NCBI GenBank assembly: GCA_039029935.1
Contig: JBCCFC010000152.1
Span: forward strand, 1 to 15,589
Reading direction: 5' to 3'
Origin: G039029935 sp039029935
GTDB taxonomy: Bacteria > Chloroflexota > Anaerolineae > Caldilineales > Caldilineaceae
DNA length: 15,589 nt
Each line of letters opens with the position of its first letter. Within the stretch, counting starts at the first letter, position 1. A program made the position numbers and the translations under genes. Shown here one piece after another: positions 5,913 through 13,927 of this stretch. The notes under the pieces are model-generated. The model saw nothing but the letters and a program-made list of their open reading frames with translations. It was not told the origin of the DNA and ran no database searches.

Positions 5913-8900
5913 ATGAGCAACAACAAGGACCCATTTGACGATTTGATTCGGTCGATTGAGGAAAATTTACAAAAGGCGCATGATGATGGCGAGTGGCAAC
6001 GCTCGGAGCGCAACCGTGATGGCGGCGATGGTGGTCGTGGGGACGGCGGTCGTGGCGGTGGTGGCGGTGGCTTCCCCGGCGGTGGGGGCAATGGGGAGGT
6101 GCCGGAGATCAACCCGCGCCGATTTATCCTATTTGCACTGCCCTTTCTGATTCTGATCTCCTTTAACCGCAGTCTGAGCTACTATACCGATTGGCTCTGG
6201 TATGGTAGCCTCGATCTATCGTCGGTTTTCTGGACACGCATCTTTGCATCGTTCAGCCTATTTCTGGGTGGGGCCATCTTTGTCTGGCTCTTTATCGCAG
6301 TCAACGTCTTTATCGCCAACAGGCTGATGCGCACTGCCACCTCAACACCACAGCGGGACACGACCTTTGAGCAGTTTGCTGACGCCTTGGGGACACGAAT
6401 CTCCACGATTGTGCTCATCGGTGCGGGTATCTTTGCCTTCCTGATGGGTTTACAGGCATCGGCCAACTGGGAGGAGGTGCTGCTCTACTTTAATCACACC
6501 AACTTCAATATTGTCGATCCCATCTTTGATCAGGATGTCAGCTTCTTTGTCTTCACACTGCCCATCTGGTTGACGATACGTTCATGGCTATTGACCATTG
6601 TCTTTTTGACCATCGTCGCCACCGTGATTGTCACAGGTGCAGGGTTCCGCGGTGAGGGCGAATTCCGCTGGCAGATACGCCCGTCGGTATTGATTCACCT
6701 CAGCATCTTGGGGGCGTTGATGTTGCTGCTCTTTGCCTGGCAATATCGGCTTGATGCCTATCAACTGGTCTATAGCACACGAGGGGCGGTCTTTGGCGCT
6801 GGCTACACCGACCTCAACGCACAGTTGCCGATCTACAATATTCTGCTCTTTGTGACCATTGTCGCCGCTGCACTGCTGATTGCTACCGCCGTCTTAAGAC
6901 GCGGCTTCCGTGCCATCGGTGGTGTCATCGCTGTGTGGATTATCATCTCGATTGTGGCTGGCAATATCTATCCAGGGTTGGTGCAACGTTTCCAAGTAAA
7001 CCCCAATGAACTCAACTTGGAGCGGCCTTTTATCGAGGATAATATCAAGTTTACACGTCTTGCCTTTGATCTAGACGACATCGAGGTACGTGACTATGAC
7101 GCCTCAGTTCCGCTGACGGCGGAGGCACTGGTCAAAGAGCCAGAAACCGTTCGCAATATTCGTCTGTGGGACTATCGACCATTGCTCCAGACCTATAATC
7201 AGGTGCAGGCGTTACGTCAATATTACGAGTTCAACGACATTGATATTGACCGTTACACGATTGATGGCGAGGTCAGTCAGGTCATGCTCTCGGCCCGTGA
7301 ACTTGTACCCAATCGTCTCAACGAGAACGCACAGACATGGGTCAACCGCAAGCTGGTCTACACACATGGCTATGGTGTGGCCGCATCACCCGTCGCCCAG
7401 GTAACGCGTGACGGTCTGCCCGAATTTATGCTCAAAGACTTGCCGCCACAGGGTGTGATCACGGTCACACAGCCACAGATTTACTTTGGCGAGAAGGCGG
7501 GGGGCGACGAGGATTATGTCATCGCTCGTACCAATGAGCCAGAGTTTGACTATCCCCGCGAGGAGGGGAATGTCACCAGTTCTTTTGAAGGCAACACGGG
7601 CATCAGTATGAGCTTTGGCGCACGGCTGCTCTTTGCGCTGCGCTTTGCCGACATCAACATGCTGCTCAACTCGGATATCACAGCCGACAGTCAACTGCTC
7701 TGGCGACGCAACATCACCGAACGGATCAGCGAGGTCGCACCCTTCCTTGCCTATGACGACGACCCCTATATTGTCATCAGCGACGATGGGAAGCTCTATT
7801 GGTTCTTGGACGCCTACACTTATAGCAGCCGTTTCCCCTACAGCGAGCCATTCAATCGGGCCATCAACTACATCCGCAACCCAGTCAAGGTTGTGACCAG
7901 TGCCTATGATGGAACCATGCGTTTCTACATCACCGACCCTGATGAGCCAATTGCTGCTGCTTATGCCAAGATTTTCCCCGCACTCTTTAGCACAATGGAC
8001 GAGATGCCCGAAGATTTGCTACAGCACATCCGGTATCCCAACGATATGTTTGGCATTCAATCCGAAGTCTACCGCACCTATCACATGACCGACGCCAACG
8101 AGTTCTATAACAAAGAGGATGTCTGGGAATGGCCGCAAGAGGTCTTCATGAGCGAATCACAGCGCATCCAGCCCTACTATGTGTTGATGCAACTGCCAGA
8201 CAGCGATGAACTTGACTTTATCCAGATTTTGCCTTTTACACCTGCCAATCGAGAAAACATGATTGCATGGCTGGCGGCGCAGAACGATCCGGCAAAATAT
8301 GGACAAAAGATTGTCTATCAATTTGGTAAAGATTCGCTCATCTTTGGGCCGCAACAGGTCGAGGCACGCATCGACCAAGATCCCACCATCAGTGGACAAC
8401 TGAGTCTTTGGAACCAACAGGGCAGCACGGTCATTCGTGGTAACTTGCTCGTCATCCCCATCGGCGAAAGTCTCATCTATGTCGAGCCACTCTACCTGCA
8501 AGCGGCGTCGGGCAAAATTCCAGAGCTAAAGCGCGTCATCTTGGCAACGGTTGATAACGTGGTCATGGCGCAGAACTTGGGCTTGGCCTTGGCCGAACTC
8601 TTTGGTAGCGATGTACTCGCCGATGCCGAACTGACCGACCTGATGACCGAAGGCTCACCGTTGCCGCTCTCTACAGGTTCTGCAACGAGTGATGAGGGCA
8701 GCAGTGCCACCGTCACCAACCTGACTGAGGCGACAACCGAGGAGTTGATTGTCCATGCCAACACGCTTTATGGACAGGCACAGGAACAGCTTACCGCAGG
8801 AAACTGGGCTGGCTATGGGGCCTATATGGATGCGTTGCAGGGGACGCTGGAGCAGTTGGCTGCGGTCAGCGGTGTGGAGCTTGCGCCTGCTGTGGAAGAA

Positions 8901-8996
8901 GAACCTGCGGAGGAAGTACCTGTAGAAGAAGTACCTGCTGATGATAGCGAGGCGGATGCTGAAGGTGCTGCTGATGAAGGTGCTGCAAGCGAATAG
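5913..8996 (+). CDS. UPF0182-family multipass membrane protein
   Basis: A 1027-residue protein of the UPF0182/COG1615 family, whose function is not established. After an acidic cytosolic start, residues 36-63 are almost pure Gly/Asp/Arg. Seven hydrophobic segments follow, near 71-90, 108-135, 163-182, 210-243, 257-277, 305-328 and 333-353. The family signature comes next (IYPGLVQRFQVNPNEL, then PFIEDNIKFTRLAFDLDDI, about 352-390), and then a large soluble region expected to be outside the membrane. The C-terminus has the usual helical segment (ANTLYGQAQEQLTAGNWAGYG) and ends in a 45-residue Glu/Ala/Val-rich tail. GAGG at 5901-5904 sits 8 nt before the ATG. Length is at the upper end for the family owing to the linker and tail. 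It appears monocistronic; a stem-loop follows the stop. Confidence 0.93.
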   Translation: MSNNKDPFDDLIRSIEENLQKAHDDGEWQRSERNRDGGDGGRGDGGRGGGGGGFPGGGGNGEVPEINPRRFILFALPFLILISFNRSLSYYTDWLWYGSLDLSSVFWTRIFASFSLFLGGAIFVWLFIAVNVFIANRLMRTATSTPQRDTTFEQFADALGTRISTIVLIGAGIFAFLMGLQASANWEEVLLYFNHTNFNIVDPIFDQDVSFFVFTLPIWLTIRSWLLTIVFLTIVATVIVTGAGFRGEGEFRWQIRPSVLIHLSILGALMLLLFAWQYRLDAYQLVYSTRGAVFGAGYTDLNAQLPIYNILLFVTIVAAALLIATAVLRRGFRAIGGVIAVWIIISIVAGNIYPGLVQRFQVNPNELNLERPFIEDNIKFTRLAFDLDDIEVRDYDASVPLTAEALVKEPETVRNIRLWDYRPLLQTYNQVQALRQYYEFNDIDIDRYTIDGEVSQVMLSARELVPNRLNENAQTWVNRKLVYTHGYGVAASPVAQVTRDGLPEFMLKDLPPQGVITVTQPQIYFGEKAGGDEDYVIARTNEPEFDYPREEGNVTSSFEGNTGISMSFGARLLFALRFADINMLLNSDITADSQLLWRRNITERISEVAPFLAYDDDPYIVISDDGKLYWFLDAYTYSSRFPYSEPFNRAINYIRNPVKVVTSAYDGTMRFYITDPDEPIAAAYAKIFPALFSTMDEMPEDLLQHIRYPNDMFGIQSEVYRTYHMTDANEFYNKEDVWEWPQEVFMSESQRIQPYYVLMQLPDSDELDFIQILPFTPANRENMIAWLAAQNDPAKYGQKIVYQFGKDSLIFGPQQVEARIDQDPTISGQLSLWNQQGSTVIRGNLLVIPIGESLIYVEPLYLQAASGKIPELKRVILATVDNVVMAQNLGLALAELFGSDVLADAELTDLMTEGSPLPLSTGSATSDEGSSATVTNLTEATTEELIVHANTLYGQAQEQLTAGNWAGYGAYMDALQGTLEQLAAVSGVELAPAVEEEPAEEVPVEEVPADDSEADAEGAADEGAASE

Positions 8997-9017
8997 AAAA
9001 GATACGTATTTTGTTTA

Positions 9018-9071
9018 GTGAACACACTCCGTGCGGGTGTTACTTGTAAAACTTGCATGAGGTGTGTTCAC
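9018..9071. terminator. stem-loop after the UPF0182 gene
   Basis: A perfect 10-bp inverted pair, GTGAACACAC (9018-9027) and GTGTGTTCAC (9062-9071), extends inward with a few mismatches (CCGTGC/GCATGA). It lies 21 bp past the UPF0182 stop and about 27 bp before the vapB-like start. No T tract follows, so it may be a terminator or an operator of the toxin-antitoxin module. Confidence 0.45.
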
Positions 9072-9097
9072 AAATGAATAGAAAGGACAAGTGATTG

Positions 9098-9406
9098 ATG
9101 GTACAAACGCGAGAAAGTATTACAGATCAACTGGTTAAAATGATTGCCCGAATGCCATTTCAAATGCTGATGCAACTTTTTGAGTATGCAAGCGGCCTGC
9201 TGGCTCCAAATACAAAGAAAGATAGTGGGGGCAATAAACATCACATAATGTCAACAAAACCTAAACGTGGTTCGGCTGAAGCTATCTTACAAGCAATAGA
9301 TGAAGTTGGCCCATTGGAGTTTGAACCCGGTGAGCTAGACCGCATATTGGATGAACTCAGAGAAATGCGTCACATGGATCGAGAGGATTATGGATTACCT
9401 GTTTGA
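9098..9406 (+). CDS. antitoxin of a VapC-type module
   Basis: A 102-residue protein. The first half is helical (ITDQLVKMIARMPFQMLMQLFEYASGLL). A Lys/Gly-rich linker leads to a second half, RGSAEAILQAIDEVGPLEFEPGELDRIL and MRHMD, a pattern I associate with small antitoxins paired with PIN toxins in Chloroflexota and Cyanobacteria. ATG at 9098 is preferred over the adjacent TTG at 9095, with AAGGA at 9083-9087 as ribosome binding site. Its 3' end overlaps the toxin gene by 17 bp, so the two are coupled. Function follows mainly from gene order; the DNA-binding part is not obvious. Confidence 0.72.
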   Translation: MVQTRESITDQLVKMIARMPFQMLMQLFEYASGLLAPNTKKDSGGNKHHIMSTKPKRGSAEAILQAIDEVGPLEFEPGELDRILDELREMRHMDREDYGLPV

Positions 9407-9791
9407 TACGAATCATGCAACAAGCGTCATGGCTAGCGCCCCCGTCATCACAGCCAAAATGCGTCAGGCACAGTTTCACGGACATCAGTTTGGTATTTCG
9501 ACAACAGTGTTGGCAGAGTTATTTTATGCTGTTTATAATAGCCAAAAACGCAAACAAAATAGTGCTCGTCTGCAGTCGTTTCGGGACCAAGTTGATTTCT
9601 GGCCCTTTGATGAGGCTGCTGCCGAAGAATTTGGTATTATTCGTGTGGAAGTTAAATCAAAAGGGCGTCCGATGCCTGTCGCGGATGTTCAAATTGCAGC
9701 CGTTGCCAGGGTCAATAATCTGACTGTGTTGACGGCTGATCGCCACTTTACATATGTCCCAAATCTCAAACATGAGAATTGGCTGACTTAA
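9390..9791 (+). CDS. vapC: VapC-like PIN-domain ribonuclease toxin
   Basis: A 133-residue PIN-domain protein. The four acidic metal-binding positions are visible: Asp6 (LFDTN), Glu43 (LAELFYAV), Asp99 (PVADVQIAA) and Asp117 (LTADRHF). Family members cleave tRNA or rRNA in a magnesium-dependent way and are held inactive by the cognate antitoxin. The ATG at 9390 is chosen because the protein then begins directly with the first PIN strand (MDYLFDTN). An in-frame ATG at 9351 would add 13 residues read out of frame over the antitoxin. GAGAGG lies only 3 nt before the start, an unusually short spacing, perhaps compensated by coupling. The gene appears intact. Confidence 0.88.
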   Translation: MDYLFDTNHATSVMASAPVITAKMRQAQFHGHQFGISTTVLAELFYAVYNSQKRKQNSARLQSFRDQVDFWPFDEAAAEEFGIIRVEVKSKGRPMPVADVQIAAVARVNNLTVLTADRHFTYVPNLKHENWLT

Positions 9792-9809
9792 GTGATTCAA
9801 TTTAGCACT

Positions 9810-9929
9810 CTTGAGTTACGATATAAAGATTCTGGAAGCAATTCCGGTCAAATTTTTACCTATTTAGCTTCAATTTTATTGACGGATAATGTGTTGAGAT
9901 TCGATTTCGAGCTTATATCGTAACTCAAG
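9810..9929. mobile_element. MITE-like element with 17-bp terminal inverted repeats
   Basis: CTTGAGTTACGATATAA (9810-9826) and its exact reverse complement (9913-9929) bound a 120-bp segment. Inner sequences also pair imperfectly (ATTCCGGTCAA at 9841 with TTGACGGATAAT at 9879), so the whole can fold into a long hairpin. The interior is AT-rich with no coding content. No clear target-site duplication was found. It lies between convergent genes (vapC and the acyl ligase), so a bidirectional terminator is the alternative. Confidence 0.5.
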
Positions 9930-10037
9930 TTTTATTAGATTTCCACCTTGAAATATGATTTTATATTAGTGTTTTCATGTTTTTATGGCATATTATTTTG
10001 CTACGCAGTAGTGCTAGGTATTTCAGTTGACAGAGTA

Positions 10038-11384
10038 TCAACGTACTTTTTTGAACCGTGTACTGTGGAGTGCCTCTTCTGCCAAGCGTATCCGCATGGG
10101 AATTTTATAAGGCTCAAGTTTTCCCTTGCAGAAGGCGTGTAGTCGCGAACGGAAGGATCGTAATGATTCCTCAGTTGCCAACCGCACCTTGGCGGTCACA
10201 ATGTTGCCCGTTATTGGGTTTTGCTCGCCTTTCACCACTACCTCGACCACACCATCCATCATTTGAATGACATCTTCGACTTCGGCAGGATATACCTTTT
10301 GACCGCCAATGTTCATCAAGTCTGATTTTCGACCTAAAATCTTGATCCAGACCCCATCCACTTCGGCCATATCCCCTGTAATTAACCACCCATCCTCTGT
10401 GAACGGTGAGGGTGCGTTCAAATATCCAAGCATAGCGATAGGTGTTTTAATTTCTAATAACCCATCTGTGACGCGAGCCGCAAACTCCCCTTGCTTGACG
10501 GAAAACCACAATGAGTCTGCGGTGCGTGATTTGGTGCGAAGGACGCCAAATTCTGTCATCCCAAATGCTTGATTAAAGTAGATATGGGGAAAGATTTCGA
10601 CTAATTGCGCAAGGATATCTTTCGGCATCATCTCTGAACCATAACTGATTACCTCTAAGGAAGACAGATCGTACTGCTCATAGACTTTGCTCAACAGCAG
10701 GAAGGTCAAAAAGGTTGGGGATGTTGGCAAAAATTGCACTTGGTGGTTGGCAATAGCGATTGCAACTGACTCTGGTGACGAGTCCTTTGCGACAATGGCG
10801 CAGCCACCGTTGGCGAGGACATATAAAAGCATATTGACCCCAGAGATAGAGTCGAACCGTAAATACAGCAATGTGCGTGACACTTGACGACGTGTTTGAC
10901 ATTTCTCCAAGAGCAAGTGAACGTTGTGTATCGCTGCTTTGGGTTTTCCTGTGGAGCCAGATGTAAAAAGGATGAGTCCCGGATGATCGTGACGTAATTG
11001 AGCAATCAAGGGGTGATTTGTGCTGGGGGCTGGCTGTGGACACCGTTGTTGAATCGTCACCTGGTCGTCACCGTCAACTTGAACAACCCACTCTACATTT
11101 GCAATTTCGCAACGCTGTTCGCAGCTAGTTGCTACCTCACCTGTCAACGGCACAACAATACTACGCAGGTTGAACAACGCCAACAGAATTGCCACGCTAT
11201 TGAGTGAATAGTCGGCCTCTAATGCCACAATGCTGCCCGAAGGTATCCCCGCATCCGTCAGGGCGTCTACCCAAATGGTATACGTGGTTAGCAGGGTTTC
11301 GTATGTGAATGGCTGATCATGCCATATCAGTGCCTCTGCTGAGGTGTTCTCGCGGACACGATCTAGAAATGAGTCAATGAGCAT
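10038..11384 (-). CDS. compact AMP-forming acyl ligase (ANL superfamily)
   Basis: A 448-residue adenylate-forming enzyme that would activate a carboxylic acid as acyl-AMP and pass it to a thiol, here probably the carrier protein of the same operon. Core motifs are present: A3 LILFTSGSTGKPKA (137-150), A5 FGMTE (274-278), A7 LITGDMA (334-340, Asp338), A8 GRKSDLMNIGGQKVYP (351-366). The C-terminal lid ends in STRFKKVR, where Lys445 or Lys446 would be the A10 catalytic lysine; the usual Gly before it is missing. At under 450 residues it is shorter than typical acyl-CoA synthetases (500-600). GGAG lies 7 nt before the ATG. It is the last gene of the minus-strand operon, separated from the GH13 gene by 155 nt containing a hairpin repeat. 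The substrate cannot be read from sequence. Confidence 0.85.
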   Translation of the reverse strand: MLIDSFLDRVRENTSAEALIWHDQPFTYETLLTTYTIWVDALTDAGIPSGSIVALEADYSLNSVAILLALFNLRSIVVPLTGEVATSCEQRCEIANVEWVVQVDGDDQVTIQQRCPQPAPSTNHPLIAQLRHDHPGLILFTSGSTGKPKAAIHNVHLLLEKCQTRRQVSRTLLYLRFDSISGVNMLLYVLANGGCAIVAKDSSPESVAIAIANHQVQFLPTSPTFLTFLLLSKVYEQYDLSSLEVISYGSEMMPKDILAQLVEIFPHIYFNQAFGMTEFGVLRTKSRTADSLWFSVKQGEFAARVTDGLLEIKTPIAMLGYLNAPSPFTEDGWLITGDMAEVDGVWIKILGRKSDLMNIGGQKVYPAEVEDVIQMMDGVVEVVVKGEQNPITGNIVTAKVRLATEESLRSFRSRLHAFCKGKLEPYKIPMRIRLAEEALHSTRFKKVR

Positions 11385-11433
11385 TTATTTTCTCCTACTT
11401 GCTATTACCCTGTGACCTAAATTTTTTAGTCTT

Positions 11434-11499
11434 GTCACCCCTGTAAAAGGCAGGAATCTAGCGTTGACCAGCCTGGATTCCTGCCTTTACAGGAATGAC
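11434..11499. repeat. REP-like inverted repeat between GH13 and ligase genes
   Basis: Left arm GTCACCCCTGTAAAAGGCAG (from 11434) continues into GAATC. The right arm GATTCCTGCC... (11476-11499) ends ACAGGAATGAC. The arms are near-perfect complements with one bulged A and one mismatch. The core resembles the widespread palindromic unit built on ATTCCTGC...GCAGGAAT. It is transcribed within the operon and may attenuate the ligase or stabilise upstream mRNA. No T tract follows on the minus strand. Confidence 0.6.
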
Positions 11500-11539
11500 C
11501 AAAACACTCAATTATTTAGTTGACAGGTACTATGGTCTG

Positions 11540-13579
11540 CTACACATCCAAAAGCTGTCCAATGGCAATGCCAAAGGGAGGTAAGCATAGATGCAGCTTG
11601 TTGTGTTGTAAATTTAGCTCCGCTCCTGTCGTTGCCAATGGTTGTATGCGTCTAAAGACACCATAGTTTGCGGGAATCACCACCTCTCGGTGTTGAAGCG
11701 GCCGATCCGATGGGTTCAAGACAAACAAGAGCGGTTGTGATTGATGGATTGTCTCCAGCAGTAATACACGGGGTGTTTTCACAGTTGACTGTGGCTCTAT
11801 CTCTATACAGTGTCGAGATGCGGACACACCCAATTGCATACGAATGGTTGCTAAATGATGAATCCATTGGAAGGTAGCCTGTTCCGTGCTATAGGGTGGG
11901 AAGTGGGGACGATTGATGGGACCAAATTTCCATGTACAATCTGGATTGGGAAACATATCTTCGCGTACATAGTGATCATGACCAAAGGATGCATCCATCT
12001 CCTCATTGTGATAAATACCCAATGCCCCATCAAACTCTTGTTCCGTGCCATAGTAGAGGACGGGCGGCTGAGGTCCGAGTAATAGACAGGCTAAGGCAAG
12101 ATGTAAAACCGTTCGTGTCGTTCCCTGTTGAGGATAACGGTGGAGAATCTGATGCAAGACCCGTGTCCGGTCGTGGTTATCCAGAAACATAAGATTATTG
12201 TGCCAGCCGTTGCGATAGGGTAGGTCTGGCTCTAGAAAGCCACAACAATAGTCCGCTAATGCCTGTAGACCGTCATCTTGATCCCACGATTTTTGTAGAC
12301 CAAAATAGGTCGGATAGTCCAAGAAGTTGGTAAACCGTATCCGATGATAGGGTGCGACCTCTTGATGTGTATAGCCTGCATGTTCAGCAATCTGGAGGAA
12401 ATTTGTCTTGCCCAAATAGTGTGCATAACGATCTATCTCTGCTAGACAATCCTCCCAGAAGTCTGCCCCAACGTGGCGCACGGCATCATAGCGAAATCCA
12501 TCAATGTCGGTATTTGCCATCCAATATTTAAGATGCTGAATCAGTAATGCGCGCACATATGGGGTTTCTGTCCGCCAATCCTCAAGGAAGTCAAAAAGTC
12601 GCCCCTTGATCATATCCGTGTGGTCTGCATCATGGAAAAACATTGTGTTCCGTGCCTCGATGGGATAGGGTAAAACCGCTGTCTTGTGGCCTCGTATATA
12701 CTTAAATTCGCCCCCCGGTGGACCACCAAATTTTTCCCAGTCAATCAAATTTGGTAGATGATTATTCACAACATCTAAGATGACGGCTATACCCAAGGCG
12801 TGTGCCTGAGCGACAAATGCCCGAAGGTCTGCCAGCGTCCCTAAGCGTGGGTCAACCATCATAAGGTGAAGCGGGTGATAGCCATGATAGCCCATTTCAT
12901 CATTGACATAGACCGGACTTAGCATGATGACGCCAACACCTAGTGCCTTCAAATAGGACAATTTTTGAGTGATACCAGCGATTGTTCCCCCATGACTCGC
13001 AACGGGTGTTGTTGGATCATATCTGACCCAGCCTAAGTCGTGTCGGTGATTGTGTTCTGTGTGTGCAAAACGATCAATGATTAATGAGTAAAAAAGACGT
13101 TGGGACCAGTTTTGTGGGCTGGGGGTCATTACAACTTGTGGTTTGGGGCCATAGAGAGACTTTCCATGAATGATCCCTAAAAAGCTGTGGTCGATGTCTG
13201 CAAGCGAACGGGGGGCGTCATCGTCAACAAACACGGCGCGACTTTGCCTACAAGTCTGTACCTCTCCCCGCTGATCACAATAGGCGAGCCGATAATGATA
13301 GCCCCCCTGTGAGATCAATGGCAAGGTGGCGATATAAAATTGGTAGAGACCGTTTGGTATGCCCACGACATCAACACTCACTGGTTCCGCATGGATCAAT
13401 CGTTGGTCGTGATAGCCGCACCCATTATTTGTTTCGACCCAGAGCATCCCTTGGGTAGGCTGTTTGTCTAAGCGAACACCAAACTGAACGCAGATTGGTT
13501 CATCTGCGCGAAAAAGCCAACAGTGAGGGGCTAAATTGGCATCAAGGTGAATTTCACAGAATTCATCATAGATATGCAT
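11540..13579 (-). CDS. GH13 alpha-amylase-family enzyme, cytosolic
   Basis: A 679-residue glycoside hydrolase family 13 protein. It has an N-terminal beta-sandwich-like region (1-155), then the (beta/alpha)8 barrel from YSLIIDRFA at 164, and a C-terminal beta domain. The four conserved regions are I DVVNNH (269-274), II GFRYDAVRHV (361-370), III LQIAEHAG (395-402) and IV FLDNHD (465-470). These give an intact triad of Asp365 nucleophile, Glu399 acid/base and Asp470 stabiliser. No signal peptide is present, so it acts inside the cell. The enzyme could hydrolyse or transfer alpha-glucosyl units, and sequence alone does not separate these. The gene starts 18 nt after the carrier protein stop, with a weak AGG ribosome binding site, in an operon with acyl-activation genes, which is unusual for this family. 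Maltogenic, branching-like and transglycosylase activities are all possible. Confidence 0.9.
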   Translation of the reverse strand: MHIYDEFCEIHLDANLAPHCWLFRADEPICVQFGVRLDKQPTQGMLWVETNNGCGYHDQRLIHAEPVSVDVVGIPNGLYQFYIATLPLISQGGYHYRLAYCDQRGEVQTCRQSRAVFVDDDAPRSLADIDHSFLGIIHGKSLYGPKPQVVMTPSPQNWSQRLFYSLIIDRFAHTEHNHRHDLGWVRYDPTTPVASHGGTIAGITQKLSYLKALGVGVIMLSPVYVNDEMGYHGYHPLHLMMVDPRLGTLADLRAFVAQAHALGIAVILDVVNNHLPNLIDWEKFGGPPGGEFKYIRGHKTAVLPYPIEARNTMFFHDADHTDMIKGRLFDFLEDWRTETPYVRALLIQHLKYWMANTDIDGFRYDAVRHVGADFWEDCLAEIDRYAHYLGKTNFLQIAEHAGYTHQEVAPYHRIRFTNFLDYPTYFGLQKSWDQDDGLQALADYCCGFLEPDLPYRNGWHNNLMFLDNHDRTRVLHQILHRYPQQGTTRTVLHLALACLLLGPQPPVLYYGTEQEFDGALGIYHNEEMDASFGHDHYVREDMFPNPDCTWKFGPINRPHFPPYSTEQATFQWIHHLATIRMQLGVSASRHCIEIEPQSTVKTPRVLLLETIHQSQPLLFVLNPSDRPLQHREVVIPANYGVFRRIQPLATTGAELNLQHNKLHLCLPPFGIAIGQLLDV

Positions 13580-13597
13580 TGCGAACCTATCTTTATT

Positions 13598-13924
13598 TTA
13601 TTCTGTGGAGTGGTCGAAATGATGACATAGATAGTCAACAAGTGTACCCACTGTTGCCAGAGGATTTTCATTCTGATCCGCTGCTTGGGCAACAATCGTT
13701 GAGACGTCGAGGCTATAACCCAAGTCCTCTTCAAGGTCTTGTTCAATCATGACCAGCAGCGAAACAACCCCAAGTGAGTCAATATAACGACCACCAGACA
13801 AAATATTGGCGTCATCTCCTTGTTCGAGAGGTATACGACCGAACCCTTGGGCATTTGTCTCGGCAACACAAGTCGCAACAATGTCATAGATAGATGAGCG
13901 TAGCATCAATGCGTTCTTCGTCAT
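13598..13924 (-). CDS. acyl carrier protein
   Basis: A 108-residue four-helix carrier protein. The phosphopantetheine attachment site is Ser50 in YIDSLGVVSLL (48-57), followed by an acidic recognition helix (VMIEQDLEEDLG) and a C-terminal NPLATVGTLVDYL. The layout (GG.YIDSLG.V.L...IEQ..E...G, then NP..TV..L.DY) is that of stand-alone carrier proteins in small biosynthetic clusters rather than the fatty-acid AcpP, which is shorter and more acidic. It starts only 3 nt after the BtrH-like stop, so translation is coupled. It would need a phosphopantetheinyl transferase encoded elsewhere. The likely loader is the ligase and the likely unloader the BtrH-like protein. An alternative start is Met7 (13906). 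Confidence 0.85.
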   Translation of the reverse strand: MTKNALMLRSSIYDIVATCVAETNAQGFGRIPLEQGDDANILSGGRYIDSLGVVSLLVMIEQDLEEDLGYSLDVSTIVAQAADQNENPLATVGTLVDYLCHHFDHSTE

Positions 13925-13927
13925 TTC

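Noticed and set aside
6018..6101. Tandem DNA repeat array or CRISPR-like structure
   Set aside because: The GGTGGC-type repetition is explained by a coding glycine-rich linker and has no regular spacers.
8881..8993. GAAGAAGTACCTG-type repeats at the 3' end of the UPF0182 gene
   Set aside because: Low-complexity coding sequence for an acidic tail, common in proteins of this kind.
9948..10142. Plus-strand ORF of 64 codons with a hydrophobic start
   Set aside because: No ribosome binding site; more than half of it overlaps the well-supported ligase gene in antisense, and the hydrophobicity follows from AT-rich sequence.
11122..11472. Possible plus-strand genes antisense to the minus-strand operon
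   Set aside because: They are shadows of the strongly supported ligase and GH13 frames, without ribosome binding sites or recognisable domains.
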